DNA of 16,200 nt, from assembly GCA_051881395.1 (NCBI GenBank), contig JBJEPU010000054.1, positions 1 to 16,200 of the forward strand, read 5' to 3'. The position numbers were made by a program, and so were the translations under genes. Positions within the stretch are counted from its first letter, which is position 1. Every line of letters begins with the position of its first letter. The notes beneath the pieces are model-generated. The model saw nothing but the letters and a program-made list of their open reading frames with translations, was not told the DNA's origin and did not search any database. Source of the DNA: Fimenecus sp051881395. Its GTDB lineage: Bacteria; Bacillota; Clostridia; Oscillospirales; Acutalibacteraceae. Of the stretch, positions 6,947 through 15,518 are shown one piece after another.

Positions 6947-7584
6947 TGTCCGATTCTCCGCATATACCGATTGTGTGTGCGCTCATAGTCGAGTGTGGTG
7001 GCGCGGTTGTGCCCTGTGTAGACAGTAAAATCGCCGTCCAAGTTTTTTAAGCGAATGAGCGACGCGAGCAAGTCCTCGTCACTGCCGCCGGGGAAATCCG
7101 TGCGCCCTGCCGTCAGGCAAAACAGTGTGTCACCCGTGAACAAATTTCGATTATCAAAATCCGCATAGCAAACGCCGCCTTTGGTGTGCCCAGGCGTGTG
7201 TAACACGGTGAAGGTGGTTTCTCCGAAGGTAATTTTGTCGCCATCTTGCAACAGGCGGTCGGGTTGTACCATCGTTTGCTGCCCTGCACACTCCCAAGAA
7301 CAAAGGCTTTCTTCCTCATCGGTCAAACAGTCCGCGTCGAACGCGTGCACGCAGATTTGCGCTTTTGGGAAATGCTGTTTTAATTTCGCCACGCCCAAAA
7401 TATGGTCGAAATGTCCGTGCGTAAGCAAAATATATTCGACCGTACCGCCCGAAAGCTGTGAAAGCAGTTCGTCGGTGCAGTCGCCCGCGTCCACCAAAGC
7501 GATTTTGCCCGTAGCGGTGTCGGTTACAATATGCGTATTCGCCGCAATCGGTCCTTGCGGCAGGGATTGAACGGTAACTGCCAT
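6943..7584 (-). CDS. MBL-fold metallohydrolase (glyoxalase II-like, YqgX type)
   Basis: A 213-residue metallo-beta-lactamase-fold protein. The metal ligands are all visible: THGHFDH (His56, His58, Asp60, His61), His133 in TPGHTKGG, Asp152 in FTGDTLF, and His192 in YTGHN. The order and length match glyoxalase II-like hydrolases of the YqgX group, which cleave thioesters such as hydroxyacyl-thiols, although the real substrate of this clostridial member is not proven. It has no signal peptide and should be cytoplasmic. It begins 4 nt after the dtd stop and overlaps hemZ by 4 nt, so the three genes are translated together. The ribosome site is GAGAGG about 11 nt upstream. Confidence 0.93.
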   Translation of the reverse strand: MAVTVQSLPQGPIAANTHIVTDTATGKIALVDAGDCTDELLSQLSGGTVEYILLTHGHFDHILGVAKLKQHFPKAQICVHAFDADCLTDEEESLCSWECAGQQTMVQPDRLLQDGDKITFGETTFTVLHTPGHTKGGVCYADFDNRNLFTGDTLFCLTAGRTDFPGGSDEDLLASLIRLKNLDGDFTVYTGHNRATTLDYERTHNRYMRRIGQ

Positions 7585-7588
7585 CTAC

Positions 7589-8047
7589 TTATTTTCCTCT
7601 CCAAATTTCGGTGTCATACAAAATCGTGACCGGGCCGTTGTTCAGCAATTCAACTTCCATATGCGCGCCGAACACGCCTTTTTCGACATTGCGCACGCCG
7701 TTTTTCAGAAGTTCGTCGCAATACAGATTGTAAAGTCGGTCGGCTTCACGGGGCTCTGCCGCGCCGATAAACGACGGGCGGTTGCCTTTTTTGACATCGG
7801 CGCAAAGGGTGAACTGCGAAATCGCCAAAATTTCGCCGTCAATATCCAAAACGGAACGGTTCATTTTATCGTTTTCATCGGTGAACACCCGCAAATTGGC
7901 GGTTTTGCGCGCCAAAATTTCGGCGTCGGCGTCGGTGTCGCCTGCCTGCACGCCAACCAAAATCATATACCCTTCGCCCACCTTGCCGACGGTTTCACCG
8001 TCGACGGACACCTGCGCGTGTTTTACGCGCTGAATAACTGCTTTCAT
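7589..8047 (-). CDS. dtd: D-aminoacyl-tRNA deacylase
   Basis: A 152-residue protein of the usual DTD length. It starts MKAVIQRVKHAQVSVDGETVG and contains SQFTL (residues 77-81), with the catalytic-pocket Ser-Gln, and the NGPVT block (137-141), whose Gly-cisPro excludes L-amino acids. It hydrolyses D-aminoacyl-tRNA (and glycyl-tRNA-Ala), preventing D-residues from entering proteins, as a cytosolic homodimer. It lies between relA and the MBL gene, 5 nt after relA, with a GGAGAGG ribosome site inside the relA tail. No missing motif is seen. Confidence 0.97.
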   Translation of the reverse strand: MKAVIQRVKHAQVSVDGETVGKVGEGYMILVGVQAGDTDADAEILARKTANLRVFTDENDKMNRSVLDIDGEILAISQFTLCADVKKGNRPSFIGAAEPREADRLYNLYCDELLKNGVRNVEKGVFGAHMEVELLNNGPVTILYDTEIWRGK

Positions 8048-8052
8048 CTGCT

Positions 8053-10242
8053 TTACCTCTCCACGCTCAGCACGCCGTCGACCTTTTCAATGCGCGAAAT
8101 CACATTTTTCAGGTGGTCAACATTGCTGACGGTAATGGTCATATAAATGGTGCTTCTGCCGTCTTTTGCGTCGCGCGTGGAAATCTCGTTGATATTCACG
8201 CGCATATTTGCAAGCTGTACCGACACATCCGCCATAAGCCCTATGCGCGACAGCGCGGTAATTTGCAAAGACGCTTTGAATTCCTTTTTCACATCGTTGT
8301 TCCATGTCACGCGCACCCAGCGTTCCGGCTCTTGGCAGTTGTGCAAATCGGCGGGCACATTCGGACAGTCGCGCTTGTGCACGGAAATGCCGTGCCCGCG
8401 GGTAATAAAGCCGATGATGTTGTCGCCGGGCAACGGATTACAGCAACGGGAAAACTTAATCAGCACATTATCCACGCCCTCGACCGTTACGCCGTCTTTA
8501 CCCTTCGGACGGACGGTTTTGACCTCGGTCGGCAGTTCTGTCGGCTCCTGCACACGGTAATTTTTATTGTATTCCTCTTTGATATAGGGCATTAAGCGAA
8601 TGACCGAAACGCCGCCGAAGCCAATCGCGGCATAGAAATCGTCCACATTGTCAAAATGCTGACGCGTTGCCAAATTCTTGATGAAGTGTTCGTACTGCTC
8701 CTCGTCCAAGCGGATATAGTTGCGGCGGAATTCGCGTTCGACCTCCGCTTTGCCCTCGACGATATTTTCGTCGCGTTTTTCGTTTTTAAACCACGAACGG
8801 ATTTTGTTGCGCGCGGAGCTGGTTTTGGCAATCGACAGCCAATCGCGCGAAGGGCCTTTCCCCTGCTGTGACGAGGTCAGTACCTCGACGATTTCGCCGG
8901 TTTTGACCTGATAATCTATCGGCACAATGCGGCCGTCCACCTTTGCGCCGACCATTTTGTTGCCGACGGCGGTGTGAATGGCGTAGGCAAAGTCAATCAC
9001 CGTGGCGCCGCTGGGCAAATTGATTACATCACCGCGCGGGGTAAAGACGAACACATCCTCGGGAATTAAGTCGCTTTTAATCGCGCGCACCAATTCCTGC
9101 ACATCGCCCGACTCTTTTTGGTCGTCGAGCATTTGGCGAATCCATGCGAGTCGCTCGTCCAAATTGGATTTGCCTTTTAAGCCCAATTTGTATTTCCAAT
9201 GCGCCGCGATACCGAATTCCGCGGTGCGGTGCATTTCCCAAGTGCGGATTTGCACCTCAAACGGAATACCGTCACGCCCCAAAACCGTGGTGTGCAAAGA
9301 CTGGTACATATTCGGCTTCGGGGTGGAAATATAGTCCTTAAACCGCCCGGGCATGGGGCGGAACATATCGTGAATGACACCCAAGCAGTTATAGCAGTCA
9401 ATCACGCTGTCCACAATAATGCGAATGGCGTAAATATCATAAATCTGGTCAAAATTCTTGTTTTGCATATACATTTTGCGGTATATGCCGTGGACGCTTT
9501 TAATGCGCCCGTCAATCTGCGGATTTTTCACGACCGTCGAAATGCGTTCGCGGATTTTCTCTTTCGTCTCCTCCAAAAATTCGAGGCGCGATTTCGTCAT
9601 TTGGTCGAGGGATTTTTCAATGTCGGCATAAGCAATCGGGTCTAAAAAGCGGATTGCCAAATCTTCAAGTTCCTCTTTGGCGGCGCGGATACCGAGACGG
9701 TGCGCAATCGGTGCGTAAATCTCTAAGGTTTCGAGCGCAATGTCGCGCTTTTTCTGCGGCGCCATATAATCGAGCGTCCGCATATTGTGCAGACGGTCGG
9801 CGAGCTTGATGATGATAACGCGAATATCCTGATACATCGCGAGAAGCATTTTACGGATATTTTCCGCCTGAAATTCCTCTTTGGTGGCAAGCGGCACTTT
9901 GCCGAGTTTTGTCACGCCGTCCACAAGTGCGGCGACCTCGTCGCCGAATTCGCGTTTCAACTGCTCCAAGGTGACATCGGTGTCCTCCACCGTGTCGTGC
10001 AACAGCGCCGCTTCAATGGACTGCGCGTCCATACCGAAATCCACCAAAATGTTGGCGACGGCAATCGGGTGAATGATATACGGTTGCCCCGAATAGCGCA
10101 GTTGCGCGCTGTGCACCTCCTCGGCAAGCGCATATGCCTTGTCGATTTCGGCAATTTCGGCTTTTGTAAAGCTTTTTTCTTTTTGCAGGCGCTCTTTTAA
10201 AAGGGCGTATTCTTCTTTGGGGGTTAATTCCTTCTCTTCCAT
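8053..10242 (-). CDS. relA: Bifunctional (p)ppGpp synthetase/hydrolase RelA/SpoT (Rel)
   Basis: A 729-residue Rel protein with all domains in order. The HD hydrolase holds HDTVEDT (residues 82-88) and LADRLHNMRTL (148-158). The synthetase holds GIYRKMYMQNK (252-262), YDIYAIRI (268-275), RFKDYISTPKPNMYQSLHTT (300-319) and EVQIRTWEMH (329-338). The TGS domain runs about 395-455 (EDVFVFTPRGDVINLPSGAT). A Cys-containing ZFD/RIS part with FSRCCNPLPGDNI (597-609) follows, and the ACT domain is about 652-729. Both catalytic centres keep the key residues, so it should be the long bifunctional Rel of Firmicutes, synthesising ppGpp on stalled ribosomes and degrading it otherwise. The ATG follows the recJ stop by 3 nt, and its AGGAAGGAG site lies within recJ. 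The apt gene often found between recJ and relA in clostridia is absent. Confidence 0.97.
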   Translation of the reverse strand: MEEKELTPKEEYALLKERLQKEKSFTKAEIAEIDKAYALAEEVHSAQLRYSGQPYIIHPIAVANILVDFGMDAQSIEAALLHDTVEDTDVTLEQLKREFGDEVAALVDGVTKLGKVPLATKEEFQAENIRKMLLAMYQDIRVIIIKLADRLHNMRTLDYMAPQKKRDIALETLEIYAPIAHRLGIRAAKEELEDLAIRFLDPIAYADIEKSLDQMTKSRLEFLEETKEKIRERISTVVKNPQIDGRIKSVHGIYRKMYMQNKNFDQIYDIYAIRIIVDSVIDCYNCLGVIHDMFRPMPGRFKDYISTPKPNMYQSLHTTVLGRDGIPFEVQIRTWEMHRTAEFGIAAHWKYKLGLKGKSNLDERLAWIRQMLDDQKESGDVQELVRAIKSDLIPEDVFVFTPRGDVINLPSGATVIDFAYAIHTAVGNKMVGAKVDGRIVPIDYQVKTGEIVEVLTSSQQGKGPSRDWLSIAKTSSARNKIRSWFKNEKRDENIVEGKAEVEREFRRNYIRLDEEQYEHFIKNLATRQHFDNVDDFYAAIGFGGVSVIRLMPYIKEEYNKNYRVQEPTELPTEVKTVRPKGKDGVTVEGVDNVLIKFSRCCNPLPGDNIIGFITRGHGISVHKRDCPNVPADLHNCQEPERWVRVTWNNDVKKEFKASLQITALSRIGLMADVSVQLANMRVNINEISTRDAKDGRSTIYMTITVSNVDHLKNVISRIEKVDGVLSVER

Positions 10243-10245
10243 CGG

Positions 10246-12279
10246 TTACGCTCCTTCCTTAGACAGCGTTTTGAGAATGTTGGACGCGGACAAATCCGCT
10301 TTTTGCGTGGGCTGTGCGTAAAGATATGCGCCGTTTTCGTCTTGTGTGAGCAGTTGCAGTTCCGTCAGCACATCAAAACTGACCGCCGCCGTTGCGGCAT
10401 TTTTGTACGGACAGCCGCTTCGCTTACAGAACACTTCCATATCAAACGGAAATTTTCCCGCGGTTTTCATAAATTTGTAAACGCCGAGCAAAAACTCCCT
10501 TGACGGCGTCAAAAATGCGGTTTCTTTTTCGCTGAGGGGGTCGCCGTGGCGGTATTTTTCGTACAGGCGCATACTTTTTAAATAGTTTTCCTCGTCTGTG
10601 TCCGAAAAACGCATTTCTTTAATATGTACGGACGGTTTTATCTCACCGCGAAACACATTTTTTTCAATCTGCACCGCCAAATCCACCGTGTCGCCGATGC
10701 GGTACGGAAATGCATCGAGCGTTGTGGAAAACAGCATCGCCGTAATCTCCGCCGCCCCTTTTTTGAGGGTTAAGCGCAGATGCTTGCCCTCGCCGACCGG
10801 TTTGACGGCGCACAAGGTCAGTTTATAAAGCCCGAAGGTCGGCACGGGATTGTCACAGCCGCACGGTTCTAATGCCGAGAGCGTGCTAAGCAATGTCAGG
10901 TTGATATAAGCGGGGTTCAGCTTGCAATCCAAATGCACTTGTGCAAATGGTAAGCCCGCGGTTTTGGCGTATGCATCCAAGGCGTCTCGAAGCGCAGGAA
11001 TGTTTTTGGCATCAATGCCCAAGCCCGCCGCACCCGGGTGCCCGCCGAAATGTGTCAACAGCGGTGCGCACGATTGCAACGCGTCATACACGGAAAAGCC
11101 CGGAATACTGCGGCAAGAGCCCTTGCCCGTTTCCCCGTCGGTCGCAATCACCACGGCGGGTTTGCCGTATTTAGAAGTCAGACGCGCGGCGACAATCCCG
11201 ATAACCCCGGGGTGCCACCCCTCGCCCGATACGACCAAAACACTTGCATATTTCACGGCGGGGGTTTCTTCGATTTGCCGGATTGCCTCGGCGGAAATTT
11301 TCGTTTCAATCGCCTGGCGCTGTTTATTTAAACTATCGGTTTCGTTGGCAAGCTCTGCCGCATCCTGCTCGTTGTCGCAAAGCAACAGTTGCAATGCGGT
11401 TTCGGCACTGCCGATACGGCCTGCGGCATTGATACGCGGTGCCAAGGTGAACGCCACATTCGAGGCGGTCAAGGGGCGGTCCGCTACCCCGGCTACGGCT
11501 TTTAACGCCTCAATACCCGGGCGTGTGCCGGCATTGATGCGGCGAATGCCCTTTTTGACCAACGCGCGGTTTTCCCCGATTAAAGGCACCACATCGGCAA
11601 GCGTCCCAATAGCAAGCAGGTCAGCATAAGACTGCAAAACCGAATCACAGTCGCCCTCCAACGCACAAACGAGTTGGAATGCCACACCCACGCCCGCAAA
11701 CTCTTTAAATTCAGACGGGCAGTCTTTGCGGTGCGGGTTGACGACAGCCACTGCGTCGGGCAATACTTCGCCGGGTGTATGGTGGTCGGTAATGACCACA
11801 TCCACCCCGAGCTCTTTTGCAAGCGCAACTTCGGAAAGCGCCGCAATGCCGTTATCAACCGTCACAATTAAACTGACGCCGCTTTCCGAAAGTTCGCGCA
11901 CCGCCGCACACGAAATGCCGTAGCCCTCGCGCATACGGTCGGGAATGCGGTACTCGACATTCGCCCCCTGCGACACCAAATACGAATATAAAAGCGCCGT
12001 CGAGGTCACACCGTCGGCGTCATAATCCCCGAATACGGCAATGCGTTCAAAATTTTCAACGGCAGAAGCAATGCGGTCCACTGCCTTTTCCATATCTATC
12101 AGCGTAAACGGGTCGAAAAAATCCATATCCGAGGACAAAAATGCCTCTGCCTCGGTTTCGTCGGTCAGCCCGCGGGCGGTTAAAAGCAATGCCAAAAACG
12201 GGTCCAGCCCGCCGCTTTCGGCAAGCTGTGCCGCCGCATCTTTGTCGCATGCAAACAAACACCATTGCTTACGGCGCAT
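10246..12279 (-). CDS. recJ: Single-stranded-DNA-specific exonuclease RecJ
   Basis: A 677-residue DHH-superfamily 5'-3' exonuclease. Catalytic motifs are FGDYDADGVTST (83-94), VDNG (141-144), ITDHHTPGE (163-171), and the DHHA1 part with GWHPGVIGIVAAR (354-366) and FGGHPGAAG (411-419). APRINAAGRIG (280-290) is the typical motif IV region. The remaining about 200 residues hold the OB domain and a less conserved C-terminal part. RecJ acts in recombination and mismatch repair. Its length is close to Thermus RecJ (666 aa) and shorter than the Bacillus protein, so a C-terminal extension is missing. It is the first gene of the minus-strand train, with ribosome site AAGGGGG 7 nt before the ATG and a promoter at 12322-12350. 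The stop is followed by relA after 3 nt. Confidence 0.96.
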   Translation of the reverse strand: MRRKQWCLFACDKDAAAQLAESGGLDPFLALLLTARGLTDETEAEAFLSSDMDFFDPFTLIDMEKAVDRIASAVENFERIAVFGDYDADGVTSTALLYSYLVSQGANVEYRIPDRMREGYGISCAAVRELSESGVSLIVTVDNGIAALSEVALAKELGVDVVITDHHTPGEVLPDAVAVVNPHRKDCPSEFKEFAGVGVAFQLVCALEGDCDSVLQSYADLLAIGTLADVVPLIGENRALVKKGIRRINAGTRPGIEALKAVAGVADRPLTASNVAFTLAPRINAAGRIGSAETALQLLLCDNEQDAAELANETDSLNKQRQAIETKISAEAIRQIEETPAVKYASVLVVSGEGWHPGVIGIVAARLTSKYGKPAVVIATDGETGKGSCRSIPGFSVYDALQSCAPLLTHFGGHPGAAGLGIDAKNIPALRDALDAYAKTAGLPFAQVHLDCKLNPAYINLTLLSTLSALEPCGCDNPVPTFGLYKLTLCAVKPVGEGKHLRLTLKKGAAEITAMLFSTTLDAFPYRIGDTVDLAVQIEKNVFRGEIKPSVHIKEMRFSDTDEENYLKSMRLYEKYRHGDPLSEKETAFLTPSREFLLGVYKFMKTAGKFPFDMEVFCKRSGCPYKNAATAAVSFDVLTELQLLTQDENGAYLYAQPTQKADLSASNILKTLSKEGA

Positions 12280-12321
12280 ATTGCCGCCCCCTTTCTGCCC
12301 TCAGAAATGAATAATAGAATT

Positions 12322-12350
12322 ATTTTAACATTTTTTTTTAAGACTTTCAA
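12322..12350 (-). promoter_or_regulatory. Promoter of the recJ-relA gene train
   Basis: On the minus strand TTGAAA (12350-12345), 17 nt, then TAAAAT (12327-12322) fits a sigma-A promoter. Transcription would start near 12315, giving a leader of about 35 nt before recJ. No riboswitch-like fold is evident in that short leader. Confidence 0.6.
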
Positions 12351-12405
12351 CCGATATGTGCGGATTTTCGAGGGAGATTTCCGTTTTTTTCTATATCGGA
12401 ATTTA

Positions 12406-12434
12406 TTGACATACGAAAAAGAAAAGAGTAAAAT
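12406..12434 (+). promoter_or_regulatory. Promoter of the dehydratase-ilvE unit
   Basis: TTGACA (12406-12411), a 17-nt spacer, then TAAAAT (12429-12434); a perfect TATAAT also lies at 12436-12441 but is too far from the -35. The start near 12441 leaves a 67-nt leader before the TTG of the dehydratase gene. It is back to back with the recJ promoter, about 55 nt apart. The remaining intergenic bases (12351-12405) show no clear structure. Confidence 0.62.
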
Positions 12435-12478
12435 TTATAATTAAGTATAGTTACTGCATACAGGCAGGACAAATGCAT

Positions 12479-12511
12479 ATGTTGTTAAACCTATCGGGGG
12501 TGCAATATTGA
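12479..12511 (+). CDS. Possible 10-codon leader ORF overlapping the dehydratase start
   Basis: ATG at 12479 opens a 10-codon frame, MLLNLSGVQY, ending in TGA at 12509-12511, which overlaps the TTG start codon (12508-12510) of the dehydratase as TTGA. AGGA at 12466-12469 is 9 nt upstream and could be its ribosome site; an in-frame ATG at 12473 gives two extra codons. The three leucines use TTG, TTA and CTA, and a branched-chain aminotransferase gene lies downstream. Short ORFs of this size arise by chance, so this is a weak call. Confidence 0.25.
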   Translation: MLLNLSGVQY

Positions 12512-14418
12512 AACAAAGAAAAAAAATCGGGAAGCGTATCTCGCTTCTGATGCTCGCAGACGGCATCATCGCAATCTCTATTTATTTTCTGATGGTATTT
12601 TTCCATTGGAATTTTTATATGGATATACAATTGGCTACGCGTCTTTGTCTGCGTATTCCGTTTCTCCTGTTATTCTACATCGGGTTCAACATCGTGTTTA
12701 AAGTTTATCAAACCATGTGGAAATATGCCGGGCTTTATGATATTCTGCGCTTCGGATTATCTATCTTTTTCGCCACCGCAGGGGTTTGGATGAGCGACTA
12801 CATTGGGATGAAAATCTGTCAGCAGTTGATTGCTTCGGGCAAGGATATGCCACTGTATTTTAATGTGCTTCCGTTTTCGGTTTATTTAGATTCGTTTTTG
12901 CTGATTACCGTTCTGTGTCTGTTGCTTCGTATTTTTTATCGCTCGGCACGGCTGTTAATCAAAGAAGGGCGGCGGCACAACGGCAAACCGGAAGGCGGCG
13001 TTGCGCCGAAGCGCATTTTGGTGGTCGGCGCGGGGAATATCGGCAACGCGCTGATTACAGAGTTACAGCTGACGGATTACCGTCTCGGTGTTCCGGTGGC
13101 CGTTTTGGACGATAATGCGCAAAAAATCGGTATGTCAATTGTCGGTACGCCTGTGGTCGGCACCTGCGACCAAGTCGCGGAAGCCGTGCAAAAATATGAA
13201 ATCGATGTCATTTATTTCTGCATCACCGAAATCGACGAGACACGCAAGCGCGATTTGCTTGAAAAACTGGTGGATACGGGCTGCTCCGTAAAAATGGCAA
13301 CCGAGCACCATGAATTTACGGGAGAGCGCAAATCCGCGCTCAAAGCGGCACGGCAGGTGGATATTTTGGACTTGCTTTCCCGCCCGCCGGTGGAATTGAA
13401 TCCCGATGTGTGCAAATATGTCACCGATGAAGTAGTGTTGGTCACGGGCGGCGGCGGGTCTATCGGGTCGGAGCTTTGCCGGCAGATTGCCAAATACGCG
13501 CCCGCCAAAATCGTGATTTTTGACATTTACGAGAACAACGCCTACGCACTGAAAAATGCGTTGGACCGTCAATATTTCGGCACACCGCAAATTGAAATTC
13601 GCATTGGCTCCGTGCGCGAAGAAGCGCGACTGCGGGAAGTGTTTGCGGAATTTCACCCGACAAGCGTTTTCCACGCCGCGGCACACAAGCATGTGCCTTT
13701 GATGGAGGACAGCCCCTACGAAGCTATTAAAAACAATATTCTCGGTACATACAATACCGCAAAGATTGCCGACGAATTCGGCGTGCGCAATTTTGTGTTG
13801 CTTTCGACCGATAAGGCGGTCAACCCCACCAATGTGATGGGGGCAACCAAGCGGTGCTGTGAATTGGTGGTACAGCATTTTTCCAAAATCTCCGAAAACA
13901 CCAAATTCGCCGCGGTACGCTTCGGCAATGTCTTAGGCTCCAACGGCAGCGTCATTCCGCTGTTTAAAGAACAGCTTGAAAACGGTGGACCTTTGACCGT
14001 CACCCACCCCGACATTACCCGCTACTTTATGACCATTCCCGAGGCGGCGCAGTTGGTGGTGCAGGCAGGCGGCCTTGCCAATGGCGGCGAGATTTTTGTG
14101 TTGGATATGGGTGAACCCGTCAAAATCGTGACGCTTGCCGAAAAGCTCATCAAGCTGTCGGGCTATGAACCGTATGTGGATATTGACATTCAGTTTACGG
14201 GGCTTCGCCCCGGGGAAAAGCTCTATGAAGAATTGATTTTGCCGTCGGAAAAAGAAGGTATGCACAAAACACAAAACGACAAAATCTTTGTAACGGCGCC
14301 GTATGATTTTGACGACAATATGCTCATGGAGCATATTGCGCGGATTGCCACGCTGTCGCCGGAGGACTCCAAGGCCTTCTTGAAAGAGCTGGTTCCCAAT
14401 TACAGAACAGACAAATAA
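12508..14418 (+). CDS. Membrane-anchored nucleoside-diphosphate-sugar 4,6-dehydratase (CapD/WbpM/PglF family)
   Basis: A 636-residue protein with N-terminal membrane segments (about 14-32, 48-64, 80-98 and 124-143) and two Rossmann units. The first has VVGAGNIGNAL (172-182); the second has LVTGGGGSIGSEL (311-323). Catalytic region: STDKAVNPTNVMGATKR (433-449), where Met444 replaces the usual YxxxK tyrosine and Lys448 is kept, the Ser-Met-Lys arrangement known from WbpM-like enzymes. RPGEKLYEEL (567-576) is the family's late motif. These enzymes convert UDP-GlcNAc to the 4-keto-6-deoxy sugar for capsule, exopolysaccharide or glycan synthesis. No glycosyltransferase, aminotransferase or epimerase of such a pathway is adjacent, so the end product is unknown. 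The start is a TTG with GGGGG 7 nt upstream; no in-frame ATG lies upstream. Confidence 0.93.
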   Translation: MKQRKKIGKRISLLMLADGIIAISIYFLMVFFHWNFYMDIQLATRLCLRIPFLLLFYIGFNIVFKVYQTMWKYAGLYDILRFGLSIFFATAGVWMSDYIGMKICQQLIASGKDMPLYFNVLPFSVYLDSFLLITVLCLLLRIFYRSARLLIKEGRRHNGKPEGGVAPKRILVVGAGNIGNALITELQLTDYRLGVPVAVLDDNAQKIGMSIVGTPVVGTCDQVAEAVQKYEIDVIYFCITEIDETRKRDLLEKLVDTGCSVKMATEHHEFTGERKSALKAARQVDILDLLSRPPVELNPDVCKYVTDEVVLVTGGGGSIGSELCRQIAKYAPAKIVIFDIYENNAYALKNALDRQYFGTPQIEIRIGSVREEARLREVFAEFHPTSVFHAAAHKHVPLMEDSPYEAIKNNILGTYNTAKIADEFGVRNFVLLSTDKAVNPTNVMGATKRCCELVVQHFSKISENTKFAAVRFGNVLGSNGSVIPLFKEQLENGGPLTVTHPDITRYFMTIPEAAQLVVQAGGLANGGEIFVLDMGEPVKIVTLAEKLIKLSGYEPYVDIDIQFTGLRPGEKLYEELILPSEKEGMHKTQNDKIFVTAPYDFDDNMLMEHIARIATLSPEDSKAFLKELVPNYRTDK

Positions 14419-14437
14419 ACAAACGGAGATGTTTGAA

Positions 14438-15505
14438 ATGGAAATTAAAATCGAAAAAACCAAAAATCCGAAGGCAAAGCCGGCTGACGAAAGCAAACTG
14501 GGCTTCGGGCAGATCTTTACGGACCATATGTTTCTTATGGACTATTCGGCGGATATCGGCTGGCATAATGCGCGCATCGTGCCGTTCGGCGCTTTGTCGA
14601 TTCATCCGGCTTCAACCGTACTGCATTACGGGTCTGAAATCTTTGAGGGCTTAAAGGCATATCGCCGTGCAGACGGGAAGGTACAGCTTTTCCGTCCGAT
14701 TGAGAACATTCGCCGCCTGAACAGTTCAGCAGAGCGCCTTTGCCTGCCACAACTTCCCGAAGCGGACGCGATGGAAATTCTCACAACCTTTGTGCGTACC
14801 GAGCAGGATTGGACGCCGTCCTCGCCCGGCACCTCGCTCTATTTGCGCCCGTTTATGTTCGGCAATGACGAATCTTTGGGCGTACACGCCGTGCACAACG
14901 CGGTCTTTGCAATCATCGCTTCCCCCGTGGGCAGTTATTACAAAGAGGGCATCAATCCCGTAAAAATTATGATTGAGTCGGAAGATGTCCGTGCCGTACG
15001 CGGCGGTACCGGCTATACAAAATGCGGCGGTAACTACGCGGCAAGCAACCGTGCAGGGCAGCGCGCAGAGGAAAAAGGCTATTCGCAGGTTTTGTGGCTG
15101 GACGGCGTAGAGCGCAAATATATTGAAGAAGTCGGCGCGATGAATGTGATGTTTAAAATAAACGGTGAAATCGTCACACCGATGCTTACGGGCTCTATCC
15201 TGCCGGGGATTACCAGAAAATCCTGCATTGAGGTTTTAAAAAGCGAGGGATACACCGTAAATGAGCGCCTTTTAAGCGTAGACGAACTCGGCGAAGCCCT
15301 GCGCAACGGCACATTGGAGGAAGCCTGGGGCTGCGGTACGGCGGCAGTTGTTTCCCCAATTGGCGAACTTTGCTATAAAGATGAAAAATTCATCATCAAC
15401 AACGGCGAAATCGGTGCAGTCACACAGCATCTGTACGATGAACTCACCGGCATACAATGGGGAAATCTGCCGGATAAATTCGGTTGGACCGTCGAGATAA
15501 AGTAA
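14438..15505 (+). CDS. ilvE: Branched-chain amino acid aminotransferase
   Basis: A 355-residue PLP enzyme of fold type IV that transfers the amino group between glutamate and the keto acids of Leu, Ile and Val. Residues (from the start used here): HYGSEIFEGLKAYR near 64-77, then GTGYTKCGGNYAASN with the Schiff-base Lys195, VLWLDGVERKYIEEVGAMN with the EVGxMN block (Ala in place of the commoner Thr), and GSILPGITRKS. Its length is that of the large BCAT class, above the 309 aa of E. coli IlvE. An ATG at 14429 is adjacent to GGAG (14425-14428) and cannot use it; the ATG at 14438 sits 9 nt behind, so I chose it. It follows the dehydratase by 19 nt and is probably cotranscribed. No T-box is seen. 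Confidence 0.95.
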   Translation: MEIKIEKTKNPKAKPADESKLGFGQIFTDHMFLMDYSADIGWHNARIVPFGALSIHPASTVLHYGSEIFEGLKAYRRADGKVQLFRPIENIRRLNSSAERLCLPQLPEADAMEILTTFVRTEQDWTPSSPGTSLYLRPFMFGNDESLGVHAVHNAVFAIIASPVGSYYKEGINPVKIMIESEDVRAVRGGTGYTKCGGNYAASNRAGQRAEEKGYSQVLWLDGVERKYIEEVGAMNVMFKINGEIVTPMLTGSILPGITRKSCIEVLKSEGYTVNERLLSVDELGEALRNGTLEEAWGCGTAAVVSPIGELCYKDEKFIINNGEIGAVTQHLYDELTGIQWGNLPDKFGWTVEIK

Positions 15506-15518
15506 TTAACAAAGCCAT

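Noticed and set aside
8053..10242. Degenerate single-function RelA
   Set aside because: Both the HD hydrolase motif (HDTVEDT, LADRLHN) and the synthetase motifs (YDIYAIRI, EVQIRT) are intact, so there is no sign of loss of either activity.
12361..12390. Terminator-like CGGA...TCCG followed by seven T's in the divergent gap
   Set aside because: Only about 4 base pairs form, and no transcript is expected to end there because both neighbouring genes point away from it.
13135..13878. 247-residue open frame on the minus strand inside the dehydratase gene
   Set aside because: It lies fully antisense to a gene with clear catalytic motifs, has no recognisable domain or ribosome site, and the protein is a mirror of the codon pattern of the real gene.
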